Notes under the pieces: model-generated
Database searches by the model: none
The model's input: the letters and a program-made list of their open reading frames with translations, nothing else
Told to the model about the DNA's origin: nothing
NCBI RefSeq assembly: GCF_014841135.1
Contig: NZ_JACYTN010000009.1
Span: 1-64,000, forward strand
Direction of reading: 5' to 3'
Source of the DNA: Paenibacillus arenosi
GTDB lineage: Bacteria; Bacillota; Bacilli; Paenibacillales; Paenibacillaceae
DNA: 64,000 nucleotides
Shown here: positions 1-8,661 of the stretch, in pieces
Position numbering within the stretch: position 1 is the stretch's first letter
Layout of the letters: each line of letters begins with the position of its first letter
Made by a program: the position numbers and the translations under genes

Positions 1-17
1 ATATGATATTGAGTCAT
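1..17 (-). CDS. 5' end of a leftward gene, cut by the window edge
   Basis: On the minus strand a good ribosome binding site (AGAGGAGG, 26-33) is followed after 8 bases by an ATG at 17, then codons for M-T-Q-Y-H up to the edge. Only five codons are visible, so no function can be given. Confidence 0.5.
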
Positions 18-92
18 AAATAGTACCTCCTCTGAATGGGTCTGCATAACTTCATTCTAGACGAGGCTCTATTTCATGGCTCTTTTTTTGTT

Positions 93-263
93 CACCATTT
101 TACACAATTATACGGACTCAACTGCTTAAACGACCTGAAGTGGGAAAATAACTGCACTTTCGCAACAATGATTACAAATCGGCTATTTACATACTAAATA
201 CATGCATTTTTGCAGGAAATGAATGGTGTGCTAGTTGAATCCGTATACTTGTGTAAAATGGTG
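93..263. repeat. 171-bp MITE-like element with 31-bp inverted ends
   Basis: The left end (93-123, starting CACCATTTTACACAA) and the reverse complement of the right end (233-263) agree at 29 of 31 positions. The interior of about 110 bp has no plausible gene and is AT-rich, with the related short strings AACTGCACTTTCGCA and CATGCATTTTTGCAGG. No target-site duplication is obvious. This looks like a non-autonomous miniature element or a large intergenic palindrome; which one cannot be settled without finding other copies. It fills most of the stretch between the left-edge gene and 374; the rest (264-373) shows nothing recognisable. Confidence 0.7.
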
Positions 264-373
264 ATGACTTCTACAATATATCTCGTTTGATCTCACTATT
301 TTCAGCATCCTAACCTGTTATCTCTGAAAACAGAAGTATGCGACGTGCCCCTATGAACGAAAGCGGTATTTAA

Positions 374-697
374 TTAATCCGTAATCTCGATGCTAGCACT
401 GCTACTGCGTTGATAGTACCCGCCTTCTTGACTAGCTTTGCCTCTATTGCATTGATTTCGCTGACTACTTTGATTAGCCTTGGTCTGTTGGGTGTAAGCA
501 TCCTTTCCTTCATCAGCACTGCCCAAGTTATCGATGACAGCATCCAACAAAGAGCGAGCCCCAAGCAATGCTTCTTTTTTCATTGTACGAAAATGAACTT
601 GTGCGTTACTTGGCATACGAGGCAAATAGCTTTCTTTGAATGCCTCATGTATCGCATACAAATGATCTACCAGTAAAATGGCGTCATCACGCTTCAT
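374..697 (-). CDS. small hypothetical protein coupled to the ArsA-like gene
   Basis: This 107-residue protein starts with M-K-R-D-D-A-I-L-L at 697. The ATG lies inside the 3' end of the ArsA-like gene (11-bp overlap) and a purine-rich site (AGGAAAGGGGA) precedes it, so translation is probably coupled. The N-terminal two thirds look helical, with hydrophobic positions spaced as in an amphipathic helix; the C-terminal third is rich in Gln, Asn and Ser and looks disordered. No signal peptide, membrane segment or known motif was seen. An open frame extends further upstream but would lie antisense-like across the neighbour and has no ribosome site. The context suggests a partner of the ATPase; the function is unknown. 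Confidence 0.6.
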   Translation of the reverse strand: MKRDDAILLVDHLYAIHEAFKESYLPRMPSNAQVHFRTMKKEALLGARSLLDAVIDNLGSADEGKDAYTQQTKANQSSQRNQCNRGKASQEGGYYQRSSSASIEITD

Positions 698-1892
698 TGC
701 CAAGTCCCCTTTCCTGTTCAGGTGAACGTTCACCGAACTGTATCGACAGTTTCTCGTCCATAAAGCGAGCGCCTGCGATTGAACGGCCAAACAATGCTCT
801 CGGCAGCAGCACCTTCCTTTTATATGGACCCGCTTGCACCGTAAGTTCATCTCCTTTTTGGCTGAGCTGGAGATCTTCTTTATGCATAAACGGCAACATC
901 AAATCTAAATAGTAGACATCATTTTCTTTACGAATTTCTTGTACTTTTCCTAAATGCAGTACAGCTCCAGCATCCAACTCGCCAAATGCCTGTTCGCTAA
1001 TTTGTTGGAGCATCGATTGACCAACGACTTCGGATTTCATTAATGGAATACGCAAGATAGGCAAAGGACTGAAGCTGTTCTGTATTTCTTCTTCGTACTT
1101 CGCATGAATCCCACGCCATTCATCCCAATAGCCTACAGCGGCCTCTTCTGGAAGAACGCGATTTACGATAACTGCATCTGTATTAAACCCGAATAAATTC
1201 AAGTAGGTAAAGGCTCTTCTCGCTTCTGACACGACCATCTTCTCAGGGATCATCACCAACCTTACCGAAGTAATAGCTGGATCGAGAATCAGCTTATGCA
1301 GTTCTTCCAGTTCGTGAACGAACGATTCGATATTGTTCATGACTTTGTCGTCGGGTAGTTCCAGCCCTCCGGTCACAAGCTTGGCAACAGGGCGTGCAAG
1401 CTTAATGAGTCTGCGTTCATAAGGGAAAATCTTCTCCATCCACCAGCTCATCACATTCGGATAACTTAACAGGCGAAGCGTTTCCCCAGTCGGAGCACAG
1501 TCTACGATAATGATGTCATAGTTGCCACTATCAGCGTGACGCTTGATTTGCAGCAAACTGAACAGCTCCTCCATACCCGGAAATACAAGCATTTCTTCGG
1601 TAGATACATCATTGAGCTTGGCCCAATTCATCATTCCCGTTAACCAGCTTTGTACGGCTCCCCAATGTTTTTCGGTCTCACGCACACTATCCACTTCAAG
1701 TCCCCACAGCCTTTCTGCAACTTGGACAGGTTCACTGCCTAGCTGCATATCAAGCGAATCGGACAAACTATGTGCCGCATCTGTACTCAGTACTAACGTA
1801 CGATACCCTTCTGCAGCTAACTTTACAGCCGTAGCTGCTGCCACACTCGTTTTACCTACTCCGCCTTTACCGGTATATAGCAATATTCTCAT
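687..1892 (-). CDS. ArsA/GET3-family ATPase with C-terminal HSP20-like domain
   Basis: A 401-residue member of the ArsA/TRC40 (GET3) P-loop family. The deviant Walker A motif GKGGVGKT stands at residues 8-15, followed by STDAAHSLSDSL (switch I type) and the D-C-A-P-T-G-E motif typical of the family. The last ~80 residues resemble the alpha-crystallin/HSP20-like domain found on many bacterial single-domain ArsA homologues. The start chosen is the ATG at 1892, 8 bases after GGAGG; an upstream ATG at 1907 overlaps that ribosome site. Although named after the arsenite pump ATPase, the real arsenic genes lie 15 kb away, and this gene sits downstream of a MarR regulator, so a role in arsenic efflux is not supported. 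Its client is unknown. Confidence 0.85.
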   Translation of the reverse strand: MRILLYTGKGGVGKTSVAAATAVKLAAEGYRTLVLSTDAAHSLSDSLDMQLGSEPVQVAERLWGLEVDSVRETEKHWGAVQSWLTGMMNWAKLNDVSTEEMLVFPGMEELFSLLQIKRHADSGNYDIIIVDCAPTGETLRLLSYPNVMSWWMEKIFPYERRLIKLARPVAKLVTGGLELPDDKVMNNIESFVHELEELHKLILDPAITSVRLVMIPEKMVVSEARRAFTYLNLFGFNTDAVIVNRVLPEEAAVGYWDEWRGIHAKYEEEIQNSFSPLPILRIPLMKSEVVGQSMLQQISEQAFGELDAGAVLHLGKVQEIRKENDVYYLDLMLPFMHKEDLQLSQKGDELTVQAGPYKRKVLLPRALFGRSIAGARFMDEKLSIQFGERSPEQERGLGNEA

Positions 1893-1964
1893 CACATAAA
1901 CCTCCATCTCGTCGTTTAATGCTGACTTCTGTATCATCTAAGGTGAGGTTGCTTTATGTTTCGT

Positions 1965-1986
1965 TTTACTACGATATCGTAGTAAA
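1965..1986. promoter_or_regulatory. MarR-type operator, 22-bp perfect palindrome upstream of the ArsA-like gene
   Basis: A perfect palindrome, half-site TTTACTACGAT and its exact complement, lies 72 bp upstream of the ArsA-like start. Its core ACGATATCGT is shared with the palindrome before the MarR gene. The arrangement predicts that the MarR protein represses both transcription units. Confidence 0.8.
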
Positions 1987-2017
1987 TACGCAAAAAAATT
2001 TAACAAATCAACAGCCG

Positions 2018-2497
2018 CTAATCTTCTATTTGTATTTTGTGCAACGACTTTGCTGGTCTAACTTTCTCTTCCTTACTATTTTGCTGCAACGCCCTTCCAA
2101 CTTTTAGAGCCAACGTCACAAATTGCTCCAGTTCATCAGCAGTCAAAGCACTCTGTACTCGTTCTAAGGAACTTTCTAGTATAGTCTTAGCCTGCGATGC
2201 CAACTGTTTCCCTTCGGAAGTAAGCCGAACAAGAATAATTCGCTGATCTCGCTCGGATTGATTACGTGCAATCAGCCCCTTGCGAACAAGCCGCTTCGCC
2301 AAACTCGTAATCGTACTAAGTGGAGCACCCAAATGTTCTGCCAGCTCCGACATCGTCAGCTCCTCATAATAATCAAGCAGTACGAGCGCAGATAGTTCTG
2401 AGCTGTTTACCGATTGCTCCAGCTCTCGTGCCTCTGGCATCCAGTTTAAAGGCCGCAATCCGTTCTTAACGAACAGATCCAGCAATTGTTCTATCAC
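2018..2497 (-). CDS. MarR-family transcriptional regulator
   Basis: A 159-residue protein with the MarR winged-helix layout: helical dimerisation segment, then L-T-M-S-E-L-A-E-H-L-G, recognition helix region (S-T-I-T-S-L-A-K-R-L), and the wing with the conserved D-Q-R-I-I-L-V-R-L-T-S-E-G. Length is normal for the family. It is transcribed leftward with the ArsA-like gene and its small partner downstream. Perfect palindromes upstream of itself (2541-2562) and of the ArsA-like gene (1965-1986) suggest autoregulation and control of the pair. The inducing ligand cannot be told from sequence. Confidence 0.9.
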   Translation of the reverse strand: MIEQLLDLFVKNGLRPLNWMPEARELEQSVNSSELSALVLLDYYEELTMSELAEHLGAPLSTITSLAKRLVRKGLIARNQSERDQRIILVRLTSEGKQLASQAKTILESSLERVQSALTADELEQFVTLALKVGRALQQNSKEEKVRPAKSLHKIQIED

Positions 2498-2540
2498 AGT
2501 GCAGTTCCTCCAGTATGACGATGTACTTCTTGTTTCTCAT

Positions 2541-2562
2541 TTTAATACGATATCGTATTAAA
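2541..2562. promoter_or_regulatory. MarR-type operator, 22-bp perfect palindrome upstream of marR
   Basis: A perfect palindrome with half-site TTTAATACGAT lies 44 bp before the MarR start. It differs from the 1965-1986 palindrome at one position in each half, which supports both as sites for the same dimer. Confidence 0.8.
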
Positions 2563-2796
2563 TAGCAATCTTTATTTACCTATAATTAGGATTTATTTCT
2601 CTTCATCCACTTTGACACAAATCGTGACATTACAATCGGATGTAAATATGGTATAATTAAGTTCTTCTAGAACAAGATGTTAATCAACATCTTCCACCCA
2701 TTGACTGATCCTGAGGCGTCTAGTAGCTCTAGTCCAACATCTATTGTCATTACTATCTTCTTTATCTCCACATTTCAATGGAAAGAAGGGATAGGT

Positions 2797-3780
2797 ATGA
2801 ATGAACCACATGCTAAGCATCCAACAACAGACCTGCCGTTAAGGAGAACATGCGCCACCTTACATGTCCATCAGCAACTATTAGCACAGTCTGAGCATTA
2901 TGCACAACAACGTCAACGAATTGAAGCCGGTTATCTTCAAAATGTCATGCTTGCGCGTGTCGAACAACGTGATGTGATAAGCATCCCTGTTGTTGTACAT
3001 GTACTCTGGAATAAGCCAGAACAGAACATTTCAGACGAACAGATTGCTAGCCAAATGATCGTGCTCAATCAAGATTTCCGTAAACAAAACCCGGATATTT
3101 CTCAAGTTCCGCCTGTCTGGGAAGATACCGCAGAAGATGCCGACATTGAGTTTCATTTAGCGACCGTCGATCCAGAAGGGCTACCTACGACAGGAATTAC
3201 TCGAACTCACACCTCCAAAGAACAATTCTCAGCCTTTGAAGATGATGTCAAAACAAGTGCTACAGGTGGTATTGACGCTTGGCCATCCGATCAATATTTG
3301 AACATATGGGTGTGCGCATTAAGCTATGGTTTGCTTGGCTATGCACAATTCCCAGGAGGACCTGCTCATACAGATGGAGTCGTCGTTACGTATAAAGCAT
3401 TCGGAACAACAGGGACCGCAGAAGCACCTTTTAATCTAGGTAGAACCCTTACCCATGAAGTGGGACACTGGCTCGATCTTCGCCATATATGGGGAGATGA
3501 CGGTATGGAACCGGGCACCGAATGTACAGGTACCGATCATGTCGATGACACGCCCAACCAAGACGGCCCTAACTTTGGCACTCCAAGCTTCCCCCAGATC
3601 TCCTGCAATAATGGCCCGGATGGAGATATGTTCATGAACTTTATGGACTACGTAAATGATTCGGCGATGGTTATGTTTACGGATGAACAAGTAGAACGTA
3701 TGCACGCTTGCTTGCAAGGCCCGAGATCGTCTTTCTTGTCTTCCCCTAATTTTCCTGAATCTAAAGAGCTGCTTCTTTAA
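2797..3780 (+). CDS. M43-family (pappalysin-like) zinc metalloprotease
   Basis: A 327-residue protein with the metzincin zinc site H-E-V-G-H-W-L-D-L-R-H-I-W-G-D-D near residue 224 (three His ligands and Asp) and a Met-turn region M-N-F-M-D-Y around residue 282. The residues P-V-V-V-H-V-L-W near position 66 are typical of the N-terminal strand of the catalytic domain in M43 proteases. The ATG at 2797 (M-N-E-P-H-A-K) follows a ribosome site (AGAAGGG); a longer open frame begins upstream but without one. No signal peptide is visible, so it would be cytoplasmic or leave by another route, unlike most secreted relatives. It stands alone, with a terminator downstream. The substrate is unknown. Confidence 0.85.
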   Translation: MNEPHAKHPTTDLPLRRTCATLHVHQQLLAQSEHYAQQRQRIEAGYLQNVMLARVEQRDVISIPVVVHVLWNKPEQNISDEQIASQMIVLNQDFRKQNPDISQVPPVWEDTAEDADIEFHLATVDPEGLPTTGITRTHTSKEQFSAFEDDVKTSATGGIDAWPSDQYLNIWVCALSYGLLGYAQFPGGPAHTDGVVVTYKAFGTTGTAEAPFNLGRTLTHEVGHWLDLRHIWGDDGMEPGTECTGTDHVDDTPNQDGPNFGTPSFPQISCNNGPDGDMFMNFMDYVNDSAMVMFTDEQVERMHACLQGPRSSFLSSPNFPESKELLL

Positions 3781-3823
3781 CATATACAACCAAACCAAAT
3801 CATTCAATTTTCGCAACCAAAAC

Positions 3824-3853
3824 AGCCTGCTATCCTCGAAGAGGAGGCAGGCT
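3824..3853 (+). terminator. hairpin terminator after the M43 protease
   Basis: AGCCTGC (3824-3830) pairs with GCAGGCT (3847-3853), with a second inner stem TCCTC/GAGGA. A short T-rich stretch follows. Confidence 0.7.
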
Positions 3854-3904
3854 TTCATTCATTTTCACACTACTACGCTACTATGTACTTCCTCATCAAC
3901 TAGC

Positions 3905-4117
3905 TTATTCGTAGCGTTTTCCGCCATACACAACATAGCCTACTGGACGATGTGCATAATACAGCACCGCATCATCTGGACTTTCGATAATCGGATCTAG
4001 CGTATTCTTATCCAAATAGACGCCTTTGATTTCAACATAGAGCCACACGTAACGTATTCCATTCAGAACGAAAAGAATGTTTATCGATAACATTTTTGTC
4101 CTAATTCCCTTTTCCAT
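3905..4117 (-). CDS. small hypothetical protein
   Basis: A 70-residue open frame with a hydrophobic N-terminal segment (M-L-S-I-N-I-L-F-V-L) and a C-terminal part rich in Tyr and Gly. The ribosome site before the ATG is weak (GAAGTGA). No family was recognised and it may be a remnant; it is listed because nothing else occupies the stretch. Confidence 0.35.
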   Translation of the reverse strand: MEKGIRTKMLSINILFVLNGIRYVWLYVEIKGVYLDKNTLDPIIESPDDAVLYYAHRPVGYVVYGGKRYE

Positions 4118-4180
4118 TCACTTCAAACACCCTACGTTTCATCTTTTACGCTCGCCTAAATCCTATTAACTTCTGTGAAA

Positions 4181-4678
4181 TCAATCCTTTAAACGAGTTA
4201 ATTCACTCCATGTGCAGCTTGTACTTGTACTGATATCGAAGTTTCTATTCAGGTTTTTCTCAATATTCGGGAAGTAATCGCTGTACTTGTTATCCTTGTG
4301 CCTACTAGGAGCCATGAGATGACAAGTTAGATGTAGGGTGACACGGCATCCTGCTTGCGGCACTTCATTAGCGTATAACAGCACCGACCATTCTGTCTCG
4401 GTCTCTAGTTCTGGGGATTCATAGCTTCTAGTTGGCACACCTCTTCCTAACTGGAAAGCAATATCTGTCCCTCCACTCCAACCGCGCATACCGTCCGCAT
4501 CTTGAAAGCCCAAATCTATTACGCTGGCCCCCTCTCCCAATGCGTCTACCTTTATCTCTATATGAAGTCGTTCTGTGGCAGATGACATGTTAAATGGCAT
4601 TTCTAACACGAGTCCCTTATCTTCCATCTGTATCAATCGTTCCATAACCATGGTTTTTTTACGTGGATGTTGATTCAT
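4181..4678 (-). pseudogene. truncated CehA/McbA-like protein, N-terminal domain only
   Basis: The 165-residue product resembles the N-terminal beta-sandwich of CehA/McbA-type PHP-domain phosphoesterases: V-I-D-L-G-F-Q-D-A-D-G-M-R-G-W-S-G-G, later W-S-V-L-L-Y-A-N-E-V-P and A-G-C-R-V-T. In complete members this domain leads into the metal-binding K-G-D-L-H-T-H-T region of the PHP domain. Here that region is absent and the reading continues into about 40 unrelated residues before a stop. The gene therefore seems to have lost its catalytic domain by deletion. The family call rests on remembered motif patterns; an intact small protein is the alternative. Confidence 0.45.
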
Positions 4679-4877
4679 TGTGGCGATTAGCTCCCTTGAG
4701 GTTCACAACAGCATATTCTATATCTCTTATATCGGTTTATTAGTTCATATGTTTAAGTACTGATATATAGTAACTTGAATATATTAATGCAATGTCAACG
4801 GAATGTTGATTTTGTGTAAAATATTCCCGATATTCGTAAAAGAATTTCGGCTACTCGGGTGCTGATATGCGTAAATA

Positions 4878-4917
4878 TAAAAACGACCGCTCTCAGAAAT
4901 ATACTGAGCAGCGGCCG
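4878..4917 (-). terminator. terminator of the selO-GNAT operon
   Basis: On the minus strand a GC-rich hairpin (GGCCGCT...AGCGGTC with inner GCTCAG/CTGAG) is followed by GTTTTTAT. It lies 37 bp past the GNAT stop. Confidence 0.8.
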
Positions 4918-4953
4918 CAGCCATATCATGTTTCATGTTATCCGTTTATACAA

Positions 4954-5406
4954 CTATAAATCCTGGCTCAAACGTATCATATCCCTGCAAGGAATCCCAT
5001 TCTCAATAATCTCCTCAGGATAGTGTCTCACAAAGAAGTCAATGTCCACGCCAACCATTCGGAAGCCACATTTCTGATATAACGCCAATTGTCCTACACT
5101 TGAATTGCCTGTACCGATCTCGATTGTCTTATAGCCTTGCTCTCTTGCTTGAACAATTGCGTGATTGACGATCTGCTTCCCTATTCCTTGTCCGTGAAGA
5201 TCTTCGTGTACCGCCACATTTACCAGCTCTACCGTTTCTGGCCTTGTAGGCAGCAGCACATAAACAGCCACGATGCTACCTTCTATTTCAGCCACGTAAC
5301 ATTGCCCTCGCTGTACATATTCTGTCACGATCGATTCAGAAGGGTCTGCCAGCAGCAGCAAGTCCATAGGAGGATGTTCTTGCGCGCTCAGCTTACGAAT
5401 GTCCAT
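4954..5406 (-). CDS. GNAT-family N-acetyltransferase
   Basis: A 150-residue protein with GNAT motif A, V-H-E-D-L-H-G-Q-G-I-G-K-Q, binding the acetyl-CoA pyrophosphate, and the motif B region L-Y-Q-K-C-G-F-R-M-V-G-V. The ATG at 5406 (M-D-I-R-K-L) is chosen because GAGGAG lies 7-8 bases before it; an ATG 15 bases upstream overlaps that site. It lies 44 bp downstream of selO on the same strand and probably shares its transcript. The acceptor substrate is not predictable. Confidence 0.85.
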   Translation of the reverse strand: MDIRKLSAQEHPPMDLLLLADPSESIVTEYVQRGQCYVAEIEGSIVAVYVLLPTRPETVELVNVAVHEDLHGQGIGKQIVNHAIVQAREQGYKTIEIGTGNSSVGQLALYQKCGFRMVGVDIDFFVRHYPEEIIENGIPCRDMIRLSQDL

Positions 5407-5450
5407 TGTGTTTCTCCTCATTAAGTAATGATAATACTCCTAACGAATAC

Positions 5451-6923
5451 TTACGTACCACAGAACGTTTGATAAGGACAAGCATCTGCCGGAGGTGGCG
5501 AAATATACTCAACTTGCTCTTCCGAATACGTAAAAGGATTCGCAAGAACATGCAACAATCGTTCCACAACTGTGAGATCCCCTTGTACCGCCGCGTCCAA
5601 AGCCTCCTCCACACGATGATTGCGTGGAATCATTGCAGGATTGCTGTTCTTCATTAATTGCTGCGAATCAGCAATCGATTGCTTCTGTCTGCCCAATCTC
5701 GCCTGCCAACGTTCATGCCACTCCGCATATTCCACTGAGTCAAACAACGCCCCAGCTTCTCGTTGTCCCAACGTTAAAGCACGGAACGTATTTGTATAAT
5801 CCACATCGTATTTTTTCATCATGCTGAGAAGACCTTCAATTAAGGATGAATCCTCTAACTCCTCATTGAAAATACCAAGCTTGGCTCTCATCCCCTCAAG
5901 CCAATTCACATGATACAGCTCAATAAAGTCTGCGATCGCATCTTCTGCCATTGCAACCGCCTGCTCTTCATCGTCATGGATAAGCGGCAACAGCGCTTCC
6001 GCCAATCTCGCTAAATTCCATGCCCCGATACGTGGCTGATTACCGTAAGCATAGCGACCGTCCCTGTCGATTGAGCTGAATACGGTAGCTGGATCATAAC
6101 GATCCATAAAAGCACACGGGCCATAATCAATCGTTTCACCACTAATCGCCATATTATCCGTATTCATTACCCCGTGTATAAAGCCAACGAGCTGCCATTT
6201 CGCAATCAATGCAGCCTGACGCTTTATTACTTCATGCAGCAACGCTAAATAGCGGTTTTCATGGTCGTAAATGCCCGGATAGTGTCTTTGAATGCTATAA
6301 TCAGCCAGCGCACGAATATCTTCAACCGTCCCGAATTGGGCTGCATATTGAAACGTGCCAACACGGATATGACTGGCACCTATGCGAGTCAATACTGCAC
6401 CTGGCAACTCCGTTTCGCGGTAGATGGGCTCTCCCGTAGTAACTACCGCTAAACTGCGGGTAGTAGCAATCCCCAGCGCATACATTGCTTCACTAATGAT
6501 ATACTCCCGCAGCATCGGACCAAGCGCTGCTCGCCCATCCCCACCGCGCGAATAAGGTGTACGACCAGATCCTTTCAACTGTATATCAAATCGTTCACCA
6601 TGAGGAGTAATGTGTTCCCCGATGAGCAGCGCACGCCCGTCTCCTAATCTATTAAAATATCCAAATTGATGGCCCGCATAGGCTTGAGCCAATGGAGTAG
6701 CTCCAGCAGGTATTTGATTACCAGCAAACACGGCCAGCCCCTCTTCGCTGTTCAACGTACTTGCGTTCAATCCTAAAGACGCTGCCAGCGGAGAGTTGAA
6801 TAGGATCATTTCTGGTGCACGCACAGGCGTAGGTTGTTGTTCTGTAAAAAATAGTTGCGGAAGGCGTACGTAACTGTTATCGAACTCCCAGCCCGGCTCT
6901 ATCATTTCGTTGTTCTCTATCAT
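5451..6923 (-). CDS. selO: SelO (YdiU) pseudokinase, protein adenylyltransferase
   Basis: A 490-residue SelO-family protein. Family members carry a kinase fold but transfer AMP from ATP to Ser, Thr or Tyr of target proteins and are linked to the oxidative stress response in E. coli. Visible signatures are [30 protein letters not shown], the [13 protein letters not shown] segment, G-V-M-N-T-D-N-M and D-Y-G-P-C-A-F-M-D. The C-terminus F-C-G-T keeps the Cys at the place where some homologues carry selenocysteine. Start ATG at 6923 has AAAGGAG six bases before it. The GNAT gene follows in the same direction. Confidence 0.93.
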   Translation of the reverse strand: MIENNEMIEPGWEFDNSYVRLPQLFFTEQQPTPVRAPEMILFNSPLAASLGLNASTLNSEEGLAVFAGNQIPAGATPLAQAYAGHQFGYFNRLGDGRALLIGEHITPHGERFDIQLKGSGRTPYSRGGDGRAALGPMLREYIISEAMYALGIATTRSLAVVTTGEPIYRETELPGAVLTRIGASHIRVGTFQYAAQFGTVEDIRALADYSIQRHYPGIYDHENRYLALLHEVIKRQAALIAKWQLVGFIHGVMNTDNMAISGETIDYGPCAFMDRYDPATVFSSIDRDGRYAYGNQPRIGAWNLARLAEALLPLIHDDEEQAVAMAEDAIADFIELYHVNWLEGMRAKLGIFNEELEDSSLIEGLLSMMKKYDVDYTNTFRALTLGQREAGALFDSVEYAEWHERWQARLGRQKQSIADSQQLMKNSNPAMIPRNHRVEEALDAAVQGDLTVVERLLHVLANPFTYSEEQVEYISPPPADACPYQTFCGT

Positions 6924-7110
6924 CGTATCTCCTTTATCAATTGTGGCTTATGTAGATCAGTTTCTTTCGTATAATCCTTGGTATTTGTAATGCTCAACTT
7001 CGTATATAATATGTCTTCCTTTATTCGTTATCAACGTTTGTAAGTTGGGTTAGTGTTTGCTGCTATCCCTTTATTATACGCTTTTGATGGTGTGCATCTA
7101 CATGATCGAG

Positions 7111-7920
7111 CTATACCTTACGTACATAGTCTTCAGGTGAGCGCCCTATGATCGCCTTAAAGTCTCGTATAAAATGAGACTGATCATAATACCCAAGGTC
7201 AAGTGAAAACTTCGACCAGTCCGTTGCTTCCCCCTGCTCCATAGAAGCAGCCGCTTCATGAAGCCGATATCGTTGTATGACCCATTTTGGAGAAACACCG
7301 ACATAACGATCAAATAAACGTTGCAGTTTGCGAATATGCATGCCTGTTCGCTGCACAACATCGTCTACTTTCATCATTGAACGATCGGCTTGAATGTTAG
7401 CCACCAGCTCACTTACGAGTAACATATCTGAATCAATTCCAGGGAGTCTCTCTATCACCGCTGCCAACCTCGATTCCACCAGCTGTACGGCTGATTCTAG
7501 CGATTCCATTGCAAAAATAGCAGCCCGGAGTGAAGAGTCATCCTCCCCGAAAACATCTTCGAAAGAAATCGAGTGATCCGTCAGCTCAGAAATGGGCTTA
7601 TGCCAAAAAGGATAAAAGCCACCAGGCTTAAACTTCACTCCTACAACCCAGCCATGATCCTCAATTAAACGCGTAGAGGTGGTTCTAGAAACGCCGTATA
7701 TGCGAGCTATATCTCGCTCAACGATAAGATTCACATTAGGATGGGACAGTACTTGTTGAAGATACGGAGCTGTTTCGCGTACGTCCCACTGAACCACCCA
7801 ATAATGCTGCACAAAGGGGCTTAATTTAGGAGAAGGCTGAAATCTTGTGAGTGCATACGTCTGCTCTCCTATTTTGGAATGAAGAATACCCTTTGGTAAT
7901 TGCCCACGAATGATTTCCAA
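7111..7920 (-). CDS. AraC-family transcriptional regulator
   Basis: A 269-residue protein. The C-terminal ~100 residues form the AraC double helix-turn-helix: V-Q-R-T-G-M-H-I-R-K-L-Q-R-L-F and the conserved second motif D-L-G-Y-Y-D-Q-S-H-F-I-R-D-F-K with R-S-P-E-D-Y at the end. The N-terminal part is of the type found before such HTH pairs in Paenibacillus and Bacillus regulators (P-S-P-K-L-S-P-F-V-Q-H-Y-W). Translation starts at TTG (7920), 8 bases after AGGAGGAA. It is divergent from the SRPBCC gene across a 138-bp gap, the usual arrangement of a regulator next to its target. Confidence 0.9.
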   Translation of the reverse strand: MEIIRGQLPKGILHSKIGEQTYALTRFQPSPKLSPFVQHYWVVQWDVRETAPYLQQVLSHPNVNLIVERDIARIYGVSRTTSTRLIEDHGWVVGVKFKPGGFYPFWHKPISELTDHSISFEDVFGEDDSSLRAAIFAMESLESAVQLVESRLAAVIERLPGIDSDMLLVSELVANIQADRSMMKVDDVVQRTGMHIRKLQRLFDRYVGVSPKWVIQRYRLHEAAASMEQGEATDWSKFSLDLGYYDQSHFIRDFKAIIGRSPEDYVRKV

Positions 7921-8058
7921 TGTGCGTTCCTCCTAACAAGATGATCATCGCCTATGAAACAAACCTGTCGCGTTTTTACAATACGAGCTGTTGAACCTCA
8001 TTATATAATTTCCACACAAAATGAACAAAGCAAATCAAGTATTCGGAGGGATTGCGTA

Positions 8059-8508
8059 ATGGATCTTACATTTGACTTCTACATTGGAGCAGCACCTGAG
8101 AAGGTGTGGCAAATACTCCTTTCAGATGAAGGCGTTAAACAAACTTTCTTCGGATGTACGCTTCAATCTACATTCGAAATTGGCAGTGACTATGCCTATG
8201 TGGGACCGGGCAACGACGGGGATGAAACCGTACATGTGTATGGGAAAATACTAGTCTTTGAACCAAATCGTACGTTTAGTTATACTGAACACGCTGGCCC
8301 TTCATACCGTGCAAATCATGCAGATTTAGAGACACGAGTAACCTTTACATTGGAGCCAGTGGGAGCGTGTACTAAACTGACTCTCGTTCATGATCATTGG
8401 CCTGTAGATCACCCGTCGCATACCAATTCCCAGCAGCACTGGCCTATGATTTTGAGTAATATTAAATCGTATGCGGAGACTGGAAAAACATTGGATTTTG
8501 GGTTCTAG
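8059..8508 (+). CDS. SRPBCC (AHSA1-like) domain protein
   Basis: A 149-residue single-domain protein of the SRPBCC/START-like fold, close to the AHSA1 group: opening D-F-Y-I-G-A-A-P-E-K-V-W-Q-I-L, the central G-K-I-L-V-F-E-P-N-R-T-F-S-Y and closing L-T-L-V-H-D-H-W followed by a long helix with W-P-M-I-L-S-N-I-K-S-Y. These domains hold a hydrophobic ligand cavity, and the natural ligand is unknown here. The ATG at 8059 (M-D-L-T-F) lies 8 bases after GGAGGG; the open frame extends 105 bases further upstream without a ribosome site. The divergent AraC gene is the likely controller. Confidence 0.87.
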   Translation: MDLTFDFYIGAAPEKVWQILLSDEGVKQTFFGCTLQSTFEIGSDYAYVGPGNDGDETVHVYGKILVFEPNRTFSYTEHAGPSYRANHADLETRVTFTLEPVGACTKLTLVHDHWPVDHPSHTNSQQHWPMILSNIKSYAETGKTLDFGF

Positions 8509-8621
8509 AATCTCGCTTAAGAATACTATCAATTAATACAATGTATAATGAATACTAAATCTAGCAAGCCGATAGCATGTTTCTAGCGTACGTCTCTACG
8601 ATCTTATCCGCAGCGTAACAC

Positions 8622-8652
8622 AAAAAGGCCGCTGATAATTCAGCGACCTTTT
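8622..8652. terminator. bidirectional terminator between the SRPBCC and stalk-domain genes
   Basis: GGCCGCTGA (8627-8635) pairs with TCAGCGACC (8640-8648), flanked by AAAAA on the left and TTTT on the right, so it can serve both converging genes. Confidence 0.85.
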
Positions 8653-8661
8653 CTAGCTGTT

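Noticed and set aside
687-1892. ArsA as part of an arsenite pump with ArsB
   Set aside because: The arsenic genes are 15 kb away under ArsR control, while this gene follows a MarR regulator and its palindromes. The GET3-like HSP20 tail also argues against a pump role.
3436-3858. Leftward open frame opposite the M43 protease
   Set aside because: It is antisense to a gene with a clear zinc-site motif and has no ribosome site.
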